Below are positions 26,479-35,200 of a stretch of DNA of 39,038 nucleotides, in pieces. How positions within the stretch are numbered: position 1 is the first letter of the stretch; each line of letters starts with the position of its first letter. Source of the DNA: Pseudomonadota bacterium. GTDB lineage: Bacteria > Pseudomonadota > Gammaproteobacteria > Xanthomonadales > Ahniellaceae. The stretch is taken from NCBI GenBank assembly GCA_022705045.1, contig JAKJFE010000011.1, forward strand, positions 1 through 39,038, written 5' to 3'. The position numbers were made by a program, and so were the translations under genes. The notes under the pieces were generated by a model. It worked only from the letters and a program-made list of their open reading frames with translations. It had not been told where the DNA came from and did no database searches.

Positions 26479-27518
26479 CGCGCGGCCATCAGCGCGTCAA
26501 GGCGTTCGGTCACCGCGTCGATCTCGATCAGGTCCATCACGCCCGGGAACTCGACGCGTTTGCCCCAGGGCAGTTCGGGGCCGGGCTTGTTCAGGAACTT
26601 GCGTGCCGCTGCATCGTAGCGGTCGACGGTCCAGCGCAGGTCCGAATACGGGCCGCTACGTGTGCTGTCGGTGGCGGCGTGCAGTCCGAGCACAGGCGTG
26701 CCCATCGCGTTCGCGATGTGCATCGGTCCGGCGTCCGGCGTCAGCACCGCGGTCGCGCGTGCCATCAGGGCACAGGCTTGTTTCAGCGTGTCCTTGCCGA
26801 TCAGGTTGATCAGGGGCACCTTGCTTTCGCGCTCGATCGCCGACCCCGTTTCGCGTTCGATCGCACTCGGTCCGCCACACAACATCACGCGCATGCCATG
26901 TCTGTTTGCCGCGTGTTCGGCGACACGTGCATACCCCGCGACATGCCAGTTCCGCAGCACATGGCTGGAGCAGGGGCTGATGATCAAGGTCGGCTGCTCA
27001 CCGGGCAGATGCTGCTCGGCGAAGGCGCGGTCGGCGTCGCTGACCGGGATGTCCCAGCATTTCGGTGCGTCCGGCAGGCCCAGCACGTCGCCGAAGCGAT
27101 ACAGCGTGTCGAGCACATGGCGACCCGCGGCCGGCGCGATGCGTTCGTTGATGAACAGGCTATGGCCTTCCTTGGACTTCGCCCATTCGTAGCCGATGCG
27201 ACGGCGTGCCCGGATCGCCGTGCTCAGCAGGTTGGCGCGCGCCGCGAGCTGGCACAGCAGCAGGGCGTCGAAACGGCGTCCGTGCAGTCTGGTGCGCAGT
27301 TCGCGCCAGACCGCAGCCAGACCTTGCTTCTTGTCGATGGCGATGAACTCGATGCCCGGCAGATCGCCGACCAGCTTGGCCTCGAAGCGGCCGATGATCC
27401 AAGTGATGCGCGCATCAGGACGATGCGCGCGGATGCGGTGCACCAGCGGCAGCATGTGCGTGATGTCGCCGAGGGCGGACAGGCGGAAAATGCAGATCGA
27501 TTCGACGGCTGCGCTCAC
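26469..27518 (-). CDS. Glycosyltransferase family 9 (heptosyltransferase-like)
   Basis: A 349-residue GT-B enzyme of family GT9, cytoplasmic or membrane-associated, that transfers ADP-heptose-type sugars to the LPS core. It has the N-terminal ICIFRLSALGDITHMLP motif, GYEWAKSKEGHSLF, the ISPCSSHVLRNW stretch, CGGPSAIE, and the donor-site DAGPMHIANAMGTPVLGL block. Whether it is heptosyltransferase I, II or another core transferase is not decidable here. The start is GTG 27518; an in-frame TAA lies just upstream and no Shine-Dalgarno sequence is visible. It diverges from kdkA across only 26 bases. Confidence 0.88.
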   Translation of the reverse strand: MSAAVESICIFRLSALGDITHMLPLVHRIRAHRPDARITWIIGRFEAKLVGDLPGIEFIAIDKKQGLAAVWRELRTRLHGRRFDALLLCQLAARANLLSTAIRARRRIGYEWAKSKEGHSLFINERIAPAAGRHVLDTLYRFGDVLGLPDAPKCWDIPVSDADRAFAEQHLPGEQPTLIISPCSSHVLRNWHVAGYARVAEHAANRHGMRVMLCGGPSAIERETGSAIERESKVPLINLIGKDTLKQACALMARATAVLTPDAGPMHIANAMGTPVLGLHAATDSTRSGPYSDLRWTVDRYDAAARKFLNKPGPELPWGKRVEFPGVMDLIEIDAVTERLDALMAARQA

Positions 27519-27544
27519 GTTCGGGGCTTGGTTACACTTCGGTC

Positions 27545-28285
27545 ATGAATGATGCCACGGGCACTACGCGTCCCGCTTCCGCGCGCGTGCACATCGACGG
27601 ACACCTTGGTCTGATCCACGCGCCTTCCCTGGAGCGCGCGGATGCGCGGGCCGTGTTCGACATCGAAGGGGAGATCCAGACCGGGCGCGGCCGCGGCGCG
27701 ATCCGTCGTATCGACGCGGCGTGCGGACGTGTGGTCGTGCGCCACTACCAGCGCGGCGGCATCATCGCGAAGTTTAGCCGCGACCTGTTCCTGTGGACCG
27801 GCGCCGATGCAACGCGTCCATTCCGCGAATTCCGCATCACCCAGCACTTGGCGGAGATCGGATTGCCGGTGCCGGAAGTTGTCGCGGCGCGGTACCAGCG
27901 CCACGGTCTTGGATATCGCGCCGATCTCGCGACGCGCGAAATTGCGGGCGCGTGCACCTTGGCCGAACGGCTGGCACAGGGTGATGCCAGCATCGACTGG
28001 GCCGGGCTCGGCACACTGATCGCACGCTTCCATGCGGCGGGCCTCTGGCATGCGGACTTGAACGCACACAACGTCCTGTACGACGCAGCCGGGCGTGTGT
28101 GGCTGATCGACTTCGATCGCGCGCGCTGCGTCGCGCCATTCGCGACCTCGCTCGCCGGCAATCTCGATCGGCTCGCACGCTCGCTGCGCAAGCTCGGTCA
28201 TGGTGCGCTGGTCGCCGGAGCGTCCTGGACGACGTTTCATCGTGCCTACGATCAGGCCGTCCAAGCTGCGGCTTCAGCCCGTTAA
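27545..28285 (+). CDS. kdkA: 3-deoxy-D-manno-octulosonic acid kinase
   Basis: KdkA phosphorylates the single Kdo residue of the LPS inner core. This 246-residue kinase-fold protein has the KdkA features GRGRGAIRRI (about 47-55), VVVRHYQRGG, the FREF stretch, the catalytic loop HADLNAHNVL (Asp171, Asn176) and metal-binding DFD (189-191). It has no visible Shine-Dalgarno sequence. The ATG lies 26 bases from the divergent GT9 start and 7 bases after a TACACT hexamer, so a leaderless transcript is possible. The metallo-hydrolase gene follows after 9 bases. Confidence 0.9.
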   Translation: MNDATGTTRPASARVHIDGHLGLIHAPSLERADARAVFDIEGEIQTGRGRGAIRRIDAACGRVVVRHYQRGGIIAKFSRDLFLWTGADATRPFREFRITQHLAEIGLPVPEVVAARYQRHGLGYRADLATREIAGACTLAERLAQGDASIDWAGLGTLIARFHAAGLWHADLNAHNVLYDAAGRVWLIDFDRARCVAPFATSLAGNLDRLARSLRKLGHGALVAGASWTTFHRAYDQAVQAAASAR

Positions 28286-28294
28286 ACTCCTCGC

Positions 28295-29092
28295 ATGGAT
28301 ACGGATGGCAGCCTGGCGCTGCGTTTTCTCGGAGTCGGCAATGCGCAGGCGGTGGAACTCGGTTCCGCTGCGGTTGTGCTTGAGCGCGACGGCGCGCCGC
28401 TGCTGATGATCGACTGCGGTCAGGAGGCGTTTTCGGCCTTTCTCGAACGTTACGGCCACGTGCCCGAGGCGCTGTTCGTCACGCATGCGCATTTCGACCA
28501 CATCGGCGGGCTGGAGCGGCTGTTCTATCGCGTCTATTTCGATGCCGAGCGGCGCGGGCGCGTGAAGCTGTACGTCGCAGCCGATCTGGTGCCGATCCTG
28601 CAGCAACGTGTCGCGAACTATCCGAGTCCACTGGCCGAAGGCGGCGCGAACTTCTGGGATGCGTTCCAGCTGGTGCCGGTCGATCGCGGCTTCTGGCATG
28701 GTGGCTGTTGGTTCGACGTGTTCGCGGTGCGCCATCATCTGCCACGCACCGCCTTCGGCATCGCGCTGCGCGGCAGCTTCCTGTTCACCGGCGACACCCG
28801 GCCGATACCCGAACTCGTCGCCTTTCATGCCGATGGCGCCGAGCTGATCGCACACGACTGCGGCGTGCAAGGCAATCCGTCGCACACCGGTCTGGACGAT
28901 CTGATGGCGGCGTATTCCGCCGAGACGCGCGCACGCATGATCGTTTACCACTACGCGAAACACAGCGACCGCGACGTGTTCGCGCAAGCCGGCTTGCGTG
29001 TGGCGAGCGCCGGTGATGCATTCGCGCTGGCACCGCCCATGGATGCGACGCAGGCCGCGACGCTGGCCCAGCACGGCGGACGCGTCCGATGA
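28295..29092 (+). CDS. Metallo-beta-lactamase-fold hydrolase
   Basis: A 265-residue cytoplasmic MBL-fold protein with the di-metal motif THAHFDH (His64, His66, Asp68, His69), a further His in VRHHLP, TGDTRP (bridging Asp) and VYHYAKHSD near the end. It resembles RNase Z/PhnP-like members in general shape, but the substrate cannot be told. It lies 9 bases after kdkA, and its TGA overlaps the moaA ATG, so it belongs to the kdkA-moaACDE transcription unit. Confidence 0.82.
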   Translation: MDTDGSLALRFLGVGNAQAVELGSAAVVLERDGAPLLMIDCGQEAFSAFLERYGHVPEALFVTHAHFDHIGGLERLFYRVYFDAERRGRVKLYVAADLVPILQQRVANYPSPLAEGGANFWDAFQLVPVDRGFWHGGCWFDVFAVRHHLPRTAFGIALRGSFLFTGDTRPIPELVAFHADGAELIAHDCGVQGNPSHTGLDDLMAAYSAETRARMIVYHYAKHSDRDVFAQAGLRVASAGDAFALAPPMDATQAATLAQHGGRVR

Positions 29093-30096
29093 GCGCCTTG
29101 CTCGATCCGCGCCAGCGACCGCTGCGCGACCTGCGCATCTCGGTCATCGACCGCTGCAATTTCCGTTGCCCGTATTGCATGCCGGTCGAACGCTTTGGCG
29201 GGCCCTCGGCCTTCATGCCGAAAGGCGATTGGCTGCGACCCGACGAGATCGAGCGCATCGCACGTGCCTTCGTGGCGCTGGGCGTGCGCAAGCTGCGCCT
29301 GACCGGCGGTGAACCCCTGTTGCGGGCCGAGTTGCCGGAGATCGTCGAGCGCCTGGCGCGCATCGAGGGCGTCGAGGATCTGGCACTGACCACGAATGCG
29401 GTGCTGTTGCCGAAACACGCCGAGATCTTGCGGCGCGCCGGCCTGAAGCGCTTGACCATCAGCCTGGATGCGCTGGATCCCGATGTCTTCAAGCGCATGA
29501 GCGGCGGTCAGGGCGAGGTGTCCGAGGTGTTCGCGGGCATCGCCGCCGCGGAAGCCGCGGGTTTTGCCCGATTGAAGTTCAACTGCGTCGTGCAGCGTGG
29601 CGTCAACGAAGACGACGTTCTGTCACTGGCCGAGCATTTCCGCGGCACGCCACACATCGTGCGTTTCATCGAATACATGGACGTCGGCACCTGCAACCGC
29701 TGGTCGCGGGCCGATGTCGTCGACAGCGCCGAACTGCTGGCGCGGATTGGCGAGCACTGGTCCCTGATGCCGGTCGGGCGCAGTCAACCCGGCGAGGTGG
29801 CCGAGCGTTATCGCTACGTCGATGGCGGCGGCGAGATCGGTTTCATCTCGTCGGTCAGCGCGCCGTTCTGCGGCGACTGCACGCGTGCACGAGTCTCGGC
29901 CGATGGCGAGTGGTTCACGTGTCTGTTCGCGTCCCGAGGCGTGGCTTTGCGGCCGCTGCTCGGTGCGGATGACGCAAGTTTGCGCGCCGCCATCGCGTCG
30001 CGCTGGTCGGCGCGCGCCGATCGTTACAGCGAATTGCGCGCCGAACGCGAACGCGAAGCCGCGGCACGCGTCGAAATGTTCCGCATGGGAGGCTGA
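29089..30096 (+). CDS. moaA: GTP 3',8-cyclase MoaA
   Basis: MoaA is the radical-SAM enzyme that cyclises GTP to 3',8-cyclo-GTP, the first step of molybdopterin synthesis. The SAM cluster cysteines are Cys23, Cys27 and Cys30 (CNFRCPYC); TGGEPLL follows; the second cluster uses CGDCTRARVSADGEWFTC near residue 265. The functionally needed C-terminal Gly-Gly is present (MGG). At 335 residues it is full length. The ATG overlaps the upstream stop by 4 bases and moaC begins directly after its own stop. Confidence 0.96.
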   Translation: MSALLDPRQRPLRDLRISVIDRCNFRCPYCMPVERFGGPSAFMPKGDWLRPDEIERIARAFVALGVRKLRLTGGEPLLRAELPEIVERLARIEGVEDLALTTNAVLLPKHAEILRRAGLKRLTISLDALDPDVFKRMSGGQGEVSEVFAGIAAAEAAGFARLKFNCVVQRGVNEDDVLSLAEHFRGTPHIVRFIEYMDVGTCNRWSRADVVDSAELLARIGEHWSLMPVGRSQPGEVAERYRYVDGGGEIGFISSVSAPFCGDCTRARVSADGEWFTCLFASRGVALRPLLGADDASLRAAIASRWSARADRYSELRAEREREAAARVEMFRMGG

Positions 30097-30585
30097 ATGT
30101 CGGACGGATTGAGCCATGTCGATGCCGAAGGTCGTCCACGCATGGTCGATGTCGGCGACAAGGCGGTGACGCGGCGCGAAGCCTGTGCCGAAGCGCGTGT
30201 CGTGTTTCCTCGTGCAGTCGCCGAAACCTTGCGGGTACAACATCTGCGCTCGGCCAAGGGCGCGGTGATCGATACCGCACTGATCGCCGGCACGCTGGCG
30301 GTGAAACGCACGCACGATCTCGTGCCGTTCTGTCATCCGCTGCCGGTCGAGAAGATCGCATTCGGGCACGACTGGATCGACGCGGACACCTTGCGTCTGC
30401 GCTGCACCGTTGCGGCGGTCGCGAAGACCGGGGTCGAAATGGAAGCACTGATTGGCGTGCAGATCGCGGCCGCGACGGTTTACGACATGTGCAAGGCACT
30501 GTCGCATGCGATCCGCATCGAAGGCGTGGCCGTGGTTGCGAAGTCCGGCGGGCGCGATGATTTCGATCATCGCGGAGCCGTCTGA
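30097..30585 (+). CDS. moaC: Cyclic pyranopterin monophosphate synthase MoaC
   Basis: MoaC converts 3',8-cyclo-GTP to cyclic pyranopterin monophosphate. The 162-residue protein contains MVDVGDKAVTRREA, PFCHPLP, GVEMEALIG, YDMCKA and KSGGRDDF, all family signatures including the active-site Lys/Asp region. It starts on the base after the moaA stop, and its TGA shares one base with the moaD ATG. Confidence 0.96.
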   Translation: MSDGLSHVDAEGRPRMVDVGDKAVTRREACAEARVVFPRAVAETLRVQHLRSAKGAVIDTALIAGTLAVKRTHDLVPFCHPLPVEKIAFGHDWIDADTLRLRCTVAAVAKTGVEMEALIGVQIAAATVYDMCKALSHAIRIEGVAVVAKSGGRDDFDHRGAV

Positions 30586-30821
30586 TGCGTGTGCACCTGC
30601 GCTATTTCGCGAGCCTGCGTGATGCGGCCGGCATCGACAGCGAGACCGTCGAGCACGCGGGCGACGCCTGCGCACTGTACGCCGCGATGGCGACCCGCCA
30701 TGGTTTCGTGATGCCGCGCGAACGCGTCCGGCTCGCATTGAACGGTGCCTTCGTGGCCTGGGATCACGCCCTGCGTGATGGCGACGAAGTCGTGTTTCTG
30801 CCGCCGGTATCCGGAGGCTGA
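30585..30821 (+). CDS. moaD: Molybdopterin synthase small subunit MoaD
   Basis: MoaD is the ubiquitin-like sulfur carrier of molybdopterin synthase. The 78 residues have the beta-grasp pattern (VHLRYFASLRDAAG) and end in the required Gly-Gly (VSGG), the site of thiocarboxylation. One-base overlap with moaC and a 2-base gap to moaE, its partner subunit. Confidence 0.94.
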   Translation: MRVHLRYFASLRDAAGIDSETVEHAGDACALYAAMATRHGFVMPRERVRLALNGAFVAWDHALRDGDEVVFLPPVSGG

Positions 30822-30823
30822 CC

Positions 30824-31255
30824 ATGGACGTCGACTCGATGTCGTTTTTCCGGCTCAACGATCACGGTATCGATGTCGCTGCGCTGCGCCGTGCGCTCGA
30901 TGATCCGCATTGTGGTGCCGTCGTCGGCTTCGATGGTGTCGTGCGCGACCATCATGGCGGTCGCGCCGTGTCCGAGCTGCGTTACGAAGCCTACGCGGCA
31001 CTGGCCGAACGCGAAGGTCAGGCCATCGTCGATGAAGCCGTGGCGAAGTTCGCGGTGCGCCGCATCGTCGCGGAACACCGGGTCGGCCTGCTCGGCATCG
31101 GCGACATCGCCGTGTACGTCGGCGTGTCCGCCGCACATCGCGACGCGGCGTTCGCCGCGTGCCGCCACGTCATTGACGAAATCAAGGCACGCGTGCCGAT
31201 CTGGAAACACGAACACTACGCCGACGGTGCGGCGGAGTGGATTCATCCGGATTGA
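30824..31255 (+). CDS. moaE: Molybdopterin synthase catalytic subunit MoaE
   Basis: MoaE pairs with MoaD and inserts the dithiolene sulfurs. The 143-residue protein has GAVVGFDGVVRDHH, YEAYAALAE, RVGLLGIGDIAVYVGVSA and the active-site Lys in PIWKHEHY; a second Lys common in homologues (WKKE or WKRE) is His here. ATG 30824 follows moaD by 2 bases. Its last 13 bases overlap the 3' end of convergent xseA. No moaB or moeA is in the window. Confidence 0.94.
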   Translation: MDVDSMSFFRLNDHGIDVAALRRALDDPHCGAVVGFDGVVRDHHGGRAVSELRYEAYAALAEREGQAIVDEAVAKFAVRRIVAEHRVGLLGIGDIAVYVGVSAAHRDAAFAACRHVIDEIKARVPIWKHEHYADGAAEWIHPD

Positions 31256-32601
31256 AGCCGGGCGGCGACGACACGTGCGTCGATCTCGCCATCGCGAACC
31301 TTGATCCGCAACGTGTCATCCGGCTTGATGGCTTCGACCGACTGTACGGTTCGCCCGGCCGCATCGAAGGCGATGGCATAGCCGCGTTCCAGCGTGGCCA
31401 GCGGGCTCAAGGCGTTGAGTGATCGCGCGAGACCGGCCAGATGTGTCGCTCGATGCTCGAGGCCGCGCGCGCAGACGGCTTGCAAGCGCAGGCGCGCGTG
31501 TTCGGCGCGCTTGCGCAGCAGGGCGATGCGTTCGAGGGCGGCCGCGCGGTGCAGGCGTGCCTGCAGTTGCTCGATGCGCTGGCGTTGACGGGCGATGGCG
31601 GGGGCCGGGACACGGACCAGCCGCGCGTGGACATGGCGCAGGCGTTCGCCGAGTGCGCCGAGCCGGGTCAACGGATGGCGGGCCTGCAGCCGCAGCTGCA
31701 GGCGGTCCAGGCGTTGCGCATCACGGTCGAGACGATGGCGGACGGCGCGGTCGAGCCGTCGCTTCAGCGCGTCGAGTCGATCACGCAATGCGTCCCCGGA
31801 TGGCGCGATCAGTTCCGCTGCGGCCGAGGGCGTCGGTGCGCGCAGATCGGCCACGAAATCCGCGATCGTGAAGTCGACTTCATGACCGACCGCGGACACC
31901 ACCGGCATCGGCATCGACGCGATGCGTCGCGCCAGGGCTTCGTCGTTGAACGCAAACAGGTCTTCGATCGATCCGCCGCCACGGGTGATCAGCACGAGGT
32001 CGTGCCGACCGAGCATCGCGATGCGGTCGAGCTGCGCGCGCAGTTGTGCGGGTGCCTCGGCGCCTTGCACCAGGCTCGGGAACAGGTCGGCGTCGAGCAG
32101 CGGAAAACGGCGCGACAACACGCTGACGACGTCGCGGATCGCGGCGCCGCTGGCCGAACTGACGATGGCGATGCGGCGCGGGAAGGCGTGCAGGGCGCGC
32201 TTTCGTGCAGGGTCGAACAGGCCTTCGCTGGCGAGGCGCGCTTTCAGCTCCTCGAACGCGCGCTGCAACGCACCTTGTCCGGCCGGTTCCAGATGTTCGA
32301 TCTGCAACTGGAACTCGCCGCGCGGCTCGTAGAGGGTGACGCGTGCCCGCGCCAGCACGTGTTGCCCATCGGCGGGTGCGAAGCGCAGCAGCATCGCCCG
32401 CGGCCGCCACATCGCGCAGCGCACCTGGGCGCCGGCATCCTTCAGCGAGAAATACAGGTGCCCGGATTTCGCCTTGAGGAAATTCGAGACTTCGCCCTCG
32501 ATCCAGAACAGCGGGAAGCCGCGCTCCAGCGCCGCGCGCACTTCCGCGTTCAGCGTCGTCGGCGTCAGGGTCTGGCGTTGCAGGAGCGGGGTTTCAGACA
32601 C
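31243..32601 (-). CDS. xseA: Exodeoxyribonuclease VII large subunit
   Basis: XseA is the catalytic subunit of exonuclease VII, which degrades single-stranded DNA. The 452 residues have the N-terminal OB fold (about 10-110, with FWIEGEVSNF and GHLYFSLKD), the nuclease core (VLITRGGGSIEDLFAFNDE, SAVGHEVDFTIADFVAD, APTPSAAAE) and a long Arg/Leu coiled coil (about 270-400) before LERGYAI. Start is GTG 32601. The small subunit gene xseB is not adjacent. It converges with moaE (13-base overlap) and diverges from the REC/GGDEF/EAL-like gene. Confidence 0.94.
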   Translation of the reverse strand: MSETPLLQRQTLTPTTLNAEVRAALERGFPLFWIEGEVSNFLKAKSGHLYFSLKDAGAQVRCAMWRPRAMLLRFAPADGQHVLARARVTLYEPRGEFQLQIEHLEPAGQGALQRAFEELKARLASEGLFDPARKRALHAFPRRIAIVSSASGAAIRDVVSVLSRRFPLLDADLFPSLVQGAEAPAQLRAQLDRIAMLGRHDLVLITRGGGSIEDLFAFNDEALARRIASMPMPVVSAVGHEVDFTIADFVADLRAPTPSAAAELIAPSGDALRDRLDALKRRLDRAVRHRLDRDAQRLDRLQLRLQARHPLTRLGALGERLRHVHARLVRVPAPAIARQRQRIEQLQARLHRAAALERIALLRKRAEHARLRLQAVCARGLEHRATHLAGLARSLNALSPLATLERGYAIAFDAAGRTVQSVEAIKPDDTLRIKVRDGEIDARVVAARLQSG

Positions 32602-32714
32602 GGCGGCACCGCGAACGGGGCGTGGGAGCTTAGCGACATCGCGGGACAGGGTCGATGCGTCCTCGGACTTTGGTCGTGCTTGACGATCGCCGCGCGGGCG
32701 GCGAGATTCCGATC

Positions 32715-35105
32715 ATGGACAAACGGCCGACACCGGCGTCGCTGAACAAATTGACGGCCCTGGCGGGCGAGCTGGCCACACGCGGACTGTCGCTGGTGGA
32801 ACAGTGGCCGGTCGTCGAGATCGCGCAGTTGTACGAACAGGTCGACAATCTCGCCGCGGCAGCGGATCTACCGGGCGCCGAGGCGGTGGCGAACGCGGCA
32901 CTGGAACTCGCCGTCTATCTGTCGGCGCTGGTCGAGTCGGGCAATGCCGCGAATCCGTCGCAACGGGAGCGTGCCCGCGGCTTGATGATGCATCTCGCCG
33001 AGGTGTCCGGCGCGCCGCTGCAGGGCAATGCGACACCGGCAGCGAAACCGTCCCAGCACCGGATCGTCTTCTATCTGCGTGCCGACGATCGCGAATTGCC
33101 CGGTCTGGTCCAGCAGTTGGCGCACGAGCGTTTCGTCGCGCGCAGTTTCAGCGATCTCAATCGTGCCATCGCCGAGGCGCGCAGCTTGCCGCCGCATGCG
33201 CTGATCGTCGACGAAGGTTTCGTCTCCGGGCTGGCGCGCATGATCGAGACGGTGGAACGCGCCGGCAGCGAGCATCGGCGGCGACCGCTGACGCTGGCGC
33301 TGTGTGACGGCACCGACGTCCGGCAACGCCTGTTCGCGCAGCGTGCCGGCGCCGATGCGGTCCTCGAGGGCGCGGATGCATTGCGCGCGGTCGATGGCCT
33401 GATGGGCCTGTTCCTGCGCCAGAGTCGTGACGATGCACGTGTGCTGATCATCGATGACGACGCGGCTATGGCGATGTTCTGTGCCAACGTGTTGTCCCAC
33501 AAGGGCATCGGTTCGCAGATCGTGCACACGGCGCGCGAAGGACTCGAAGCCATCGGTGCGTTTCGGCCCGATCTGGTCCTGCTCGATCTGTACCTGCCCG
33601 ACATGAACGGCATCGAGGTCGCGCAGTTGATCCGCGAACGTCCGGACATGGCCCTGACACCGATCGTGTTCATGTCCGGCGAAGAGGACATCGACAAGCG
33701 CTTCGACGCCATCCGCATGGGCGGCGACGATTTCCTGGCCAAGCCGATAAAGCCGCGGCACCTGCTCGCGTCGGTGACCAGCCGCATGGGTCGGGCGCGC
33801 AAGATTGCCGCGGCCGGTATCGCCGGTGAGGGCGTCGTCGACGCCCGCAGTGGCCGGATCGACCGCGCCACCCTCGTGCACGACATCGAACGCGCGCGTC
33901 GCGGCGAACTCGGCGAATGCGTCGGGCTGATCATGCTCAGCGTCGACGATGTGCCGGCGCTCGCGAAACGCCTGGGTTTCGTGCGCACCGGCGATCTCGC
34001 GCAGCAGATCGGGACGACGATCGCGAGCGAACCAGCGCTGAAGTCGGGCGTCTGCGCGCTCGGCGACTTCAGTTTCCTGTCGCTGCTGCCGGTCTCGAGC
34101 GAGGGCGCGCTGCGCATCGACGCCGAGAACCTGCGTGCGCGCCTGTCCGGGCGTGGCTGGTTGTCGGCGGACGCGTCGGTGCGTGTCAGTTTCTCGTTGG
34201 GCGGCGCACGCGCCGACGAACCCGGCACCAGCGTCGACGATCTGCTCGCTGGGGTCAGCGATGCCGTGCATGCGGCGCACGAGCAGGGCGGCGGTCGCAG
34301 CGAATGGGCCACGCGCAGTCGCGACGACGCCCAGGTGACACCGGACGTGCGGCTTGCCCACGCCATCCTGCGGCGACCGTTGATCGCCGACACCACCGAA
34401 TTCAGATTTCGCGCGCTGGTGCCCTTGCGCGGGCAGCTCACGAGCCAGTTCCTCGTCGACTTCGCCCTGGTCGCGCCGCGGGCATCGCAGGCCGTTCGCA
34501 TCGGACGCGACACCTTCCTGCCGATCGCGACGTCGCTCAACGTCATGCGCGGCGTCGATCGCTGGCAGGTGCATGCGCTCGCGCAGCGCGCCCGACGCGA
34601 ATCAGCCGTGATGCCGGAACTGCGTTTCCTGTTGCCGATGAGCGTCGAGACCCTGTTCGATCCCGCGTTCCCGCAGTGGCTGGGTGCGGACCTGCATGGC
34701 CTGCAATGCGAGGCCGACGCGCTGGTGCTGGTCTTCGACGTGACGCAGCTGGTCGACGATGTGCCGCGTGCAAGCCGTGCCCTGGAAGCGATCCAGACGA
34801 CCGGGGTGCGCCTGTGCCTGTCCGGCTTCTCCGATGTCGGTCGCGACCAGCAGCGCCTGTGTCGTCTGTCGAGCATCTACGCGAACCTGATCGACTGGTC
34901 GGCACCGTCGAAGGACTGGCGTGAATCGCGCATGCGCCTGGTGGCGGAATCGCTGAAACACGGCAAGCTCGTCGTGATGCGGGGGATCGACGACCCCTCG
35001 CCATTGGGCGAGTTGTTCCGCGACGGCGTGCACTATGTCGTGGGCGATGCACTCGGTACCTGGGCACCGATGCCGGCTGCGTCGGCGGCACCCTTGGCGG
35101 TCTGA
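32715..35105 (+). CDS. Response regulator with degenerate GGDEF and EAL-like domains
   Basis: A 796-residue soluble protein: N-terminal helical region (about 1-105), a receiver-like domain without usual motifs (about 115-235), an intact receiver domain (VLIIDDD 243-249, phospho-acceptor Asp291 in LLDLYLPD, Lys343 in FLAKP), a GGDEF-like domain whose signature is LGDFS (449-453), and an EAL-like domain (about 560-785). The latter keeps the order of family landmarks but has RALVPL for EAL, VTQ for the ITE metal site, SGF for DDF and RGID for AEGVE. Both catalytic activities should be absent; a phosphorylation-controlled scaffold or c-di-GMP sensor is the inference, FimX being a parallel. ATG 32715 is preferred; ATG 32655 in frame is possible. 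Confidence 0.82.
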   Translation: MDKRPTPASLNKLTALAGELATRGLSLVEQWPVVEIAQLYEQVDNLAAAADLPGAEAVANAALELAVYLSALVESGNAANPSQRERARGLMMHLAEVSGAPLQGNATPAAKPSQHRIVFYLRADDRELPGLVQQLAHERFVARSFSDLNRAIAEARSLPPHALIVDEGFVSGLARMIETVERAGSEHRRRPLTLALCDGTDVRQRLFAQRAGADAVLEGADALRAVDGLMGLFLRQSRDDARVLIIDDDAAMAMFCANVLSHKGIGSQIVHTAREGLEAIGAFRPDLVLLDLYLPDMNGIEVAQLIRERPDMALTPIVFMSGEEDIDKRFDAIRMGGDDFLAKPIKPRHLLASVTSRMGRARKIAAAGIAGEGVVDARSGRIDRATLVHDIERARRGELGECVGLIMLSVDDVPALAKRLGFVRTGDLAQQIGTTIASEPALKSGVCALGDFSFLSLLPVSSEGALRIDAENLRARLSGRGWLSADASVRVSFSLGGARADEPGTSVDDLLAGVSDAVHAAHEQGGGRSEWATRSRDDAQVTPDVRLAHAILRRPLIADTTEFRFRALVPLRGQLTSQFLVDFALVAPRASQAVRIGRDTFLPIATSLNVMRGVDRWQVHALAQRARRESAVMPELRFLLPMSVETLFDPAFPQWLGADLHGLQCEADALVLVFDVTQLVDDVPRASRALEAIQTTGVRLCLSGFSDVGRDQQRLCRLSSIYANLIDWSAPSKDWRESRMRLVAESLKHGKLVVMRGIDDPSPLGELFRDGVHYVVGDALGTWAPMPAASAAPLAV

Positions 35106-35113
35106 TCCGGATC

Positions 35114-35141
35114 TTGCCGGAGCCTGCTTTCGGGCTAGACT
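35114..35141 (+). promoter_or_regulatory. Possible promoter of the 2-oxoacid oxidoreductase operon
   Basis: TTGCCG (35114-35119) and TAGACT (35136-35141) are 16 bases apart, each matching four of six consensus positions, in the 95-base gap before the flavoprotein gene. A start near 35148 would leave a leader of about 53 bases with GGGGAGAA at 35191-35198 as ribosome site. Confidence 0.45.
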
Positions 35142-35200
35142 CGGAACGTTGTTGATCCTGCTGTCGCTGTGCGTTCGTCTGTCGTCTGATGGGGAGAAGC

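Noticed and set aside
32680-32708. TTGACG-N17-GAGATT as promoter giving a leaderless 796-residue protein
   Set aside because: The -10 matches only three of six positions and the start codon is itself uncertain.
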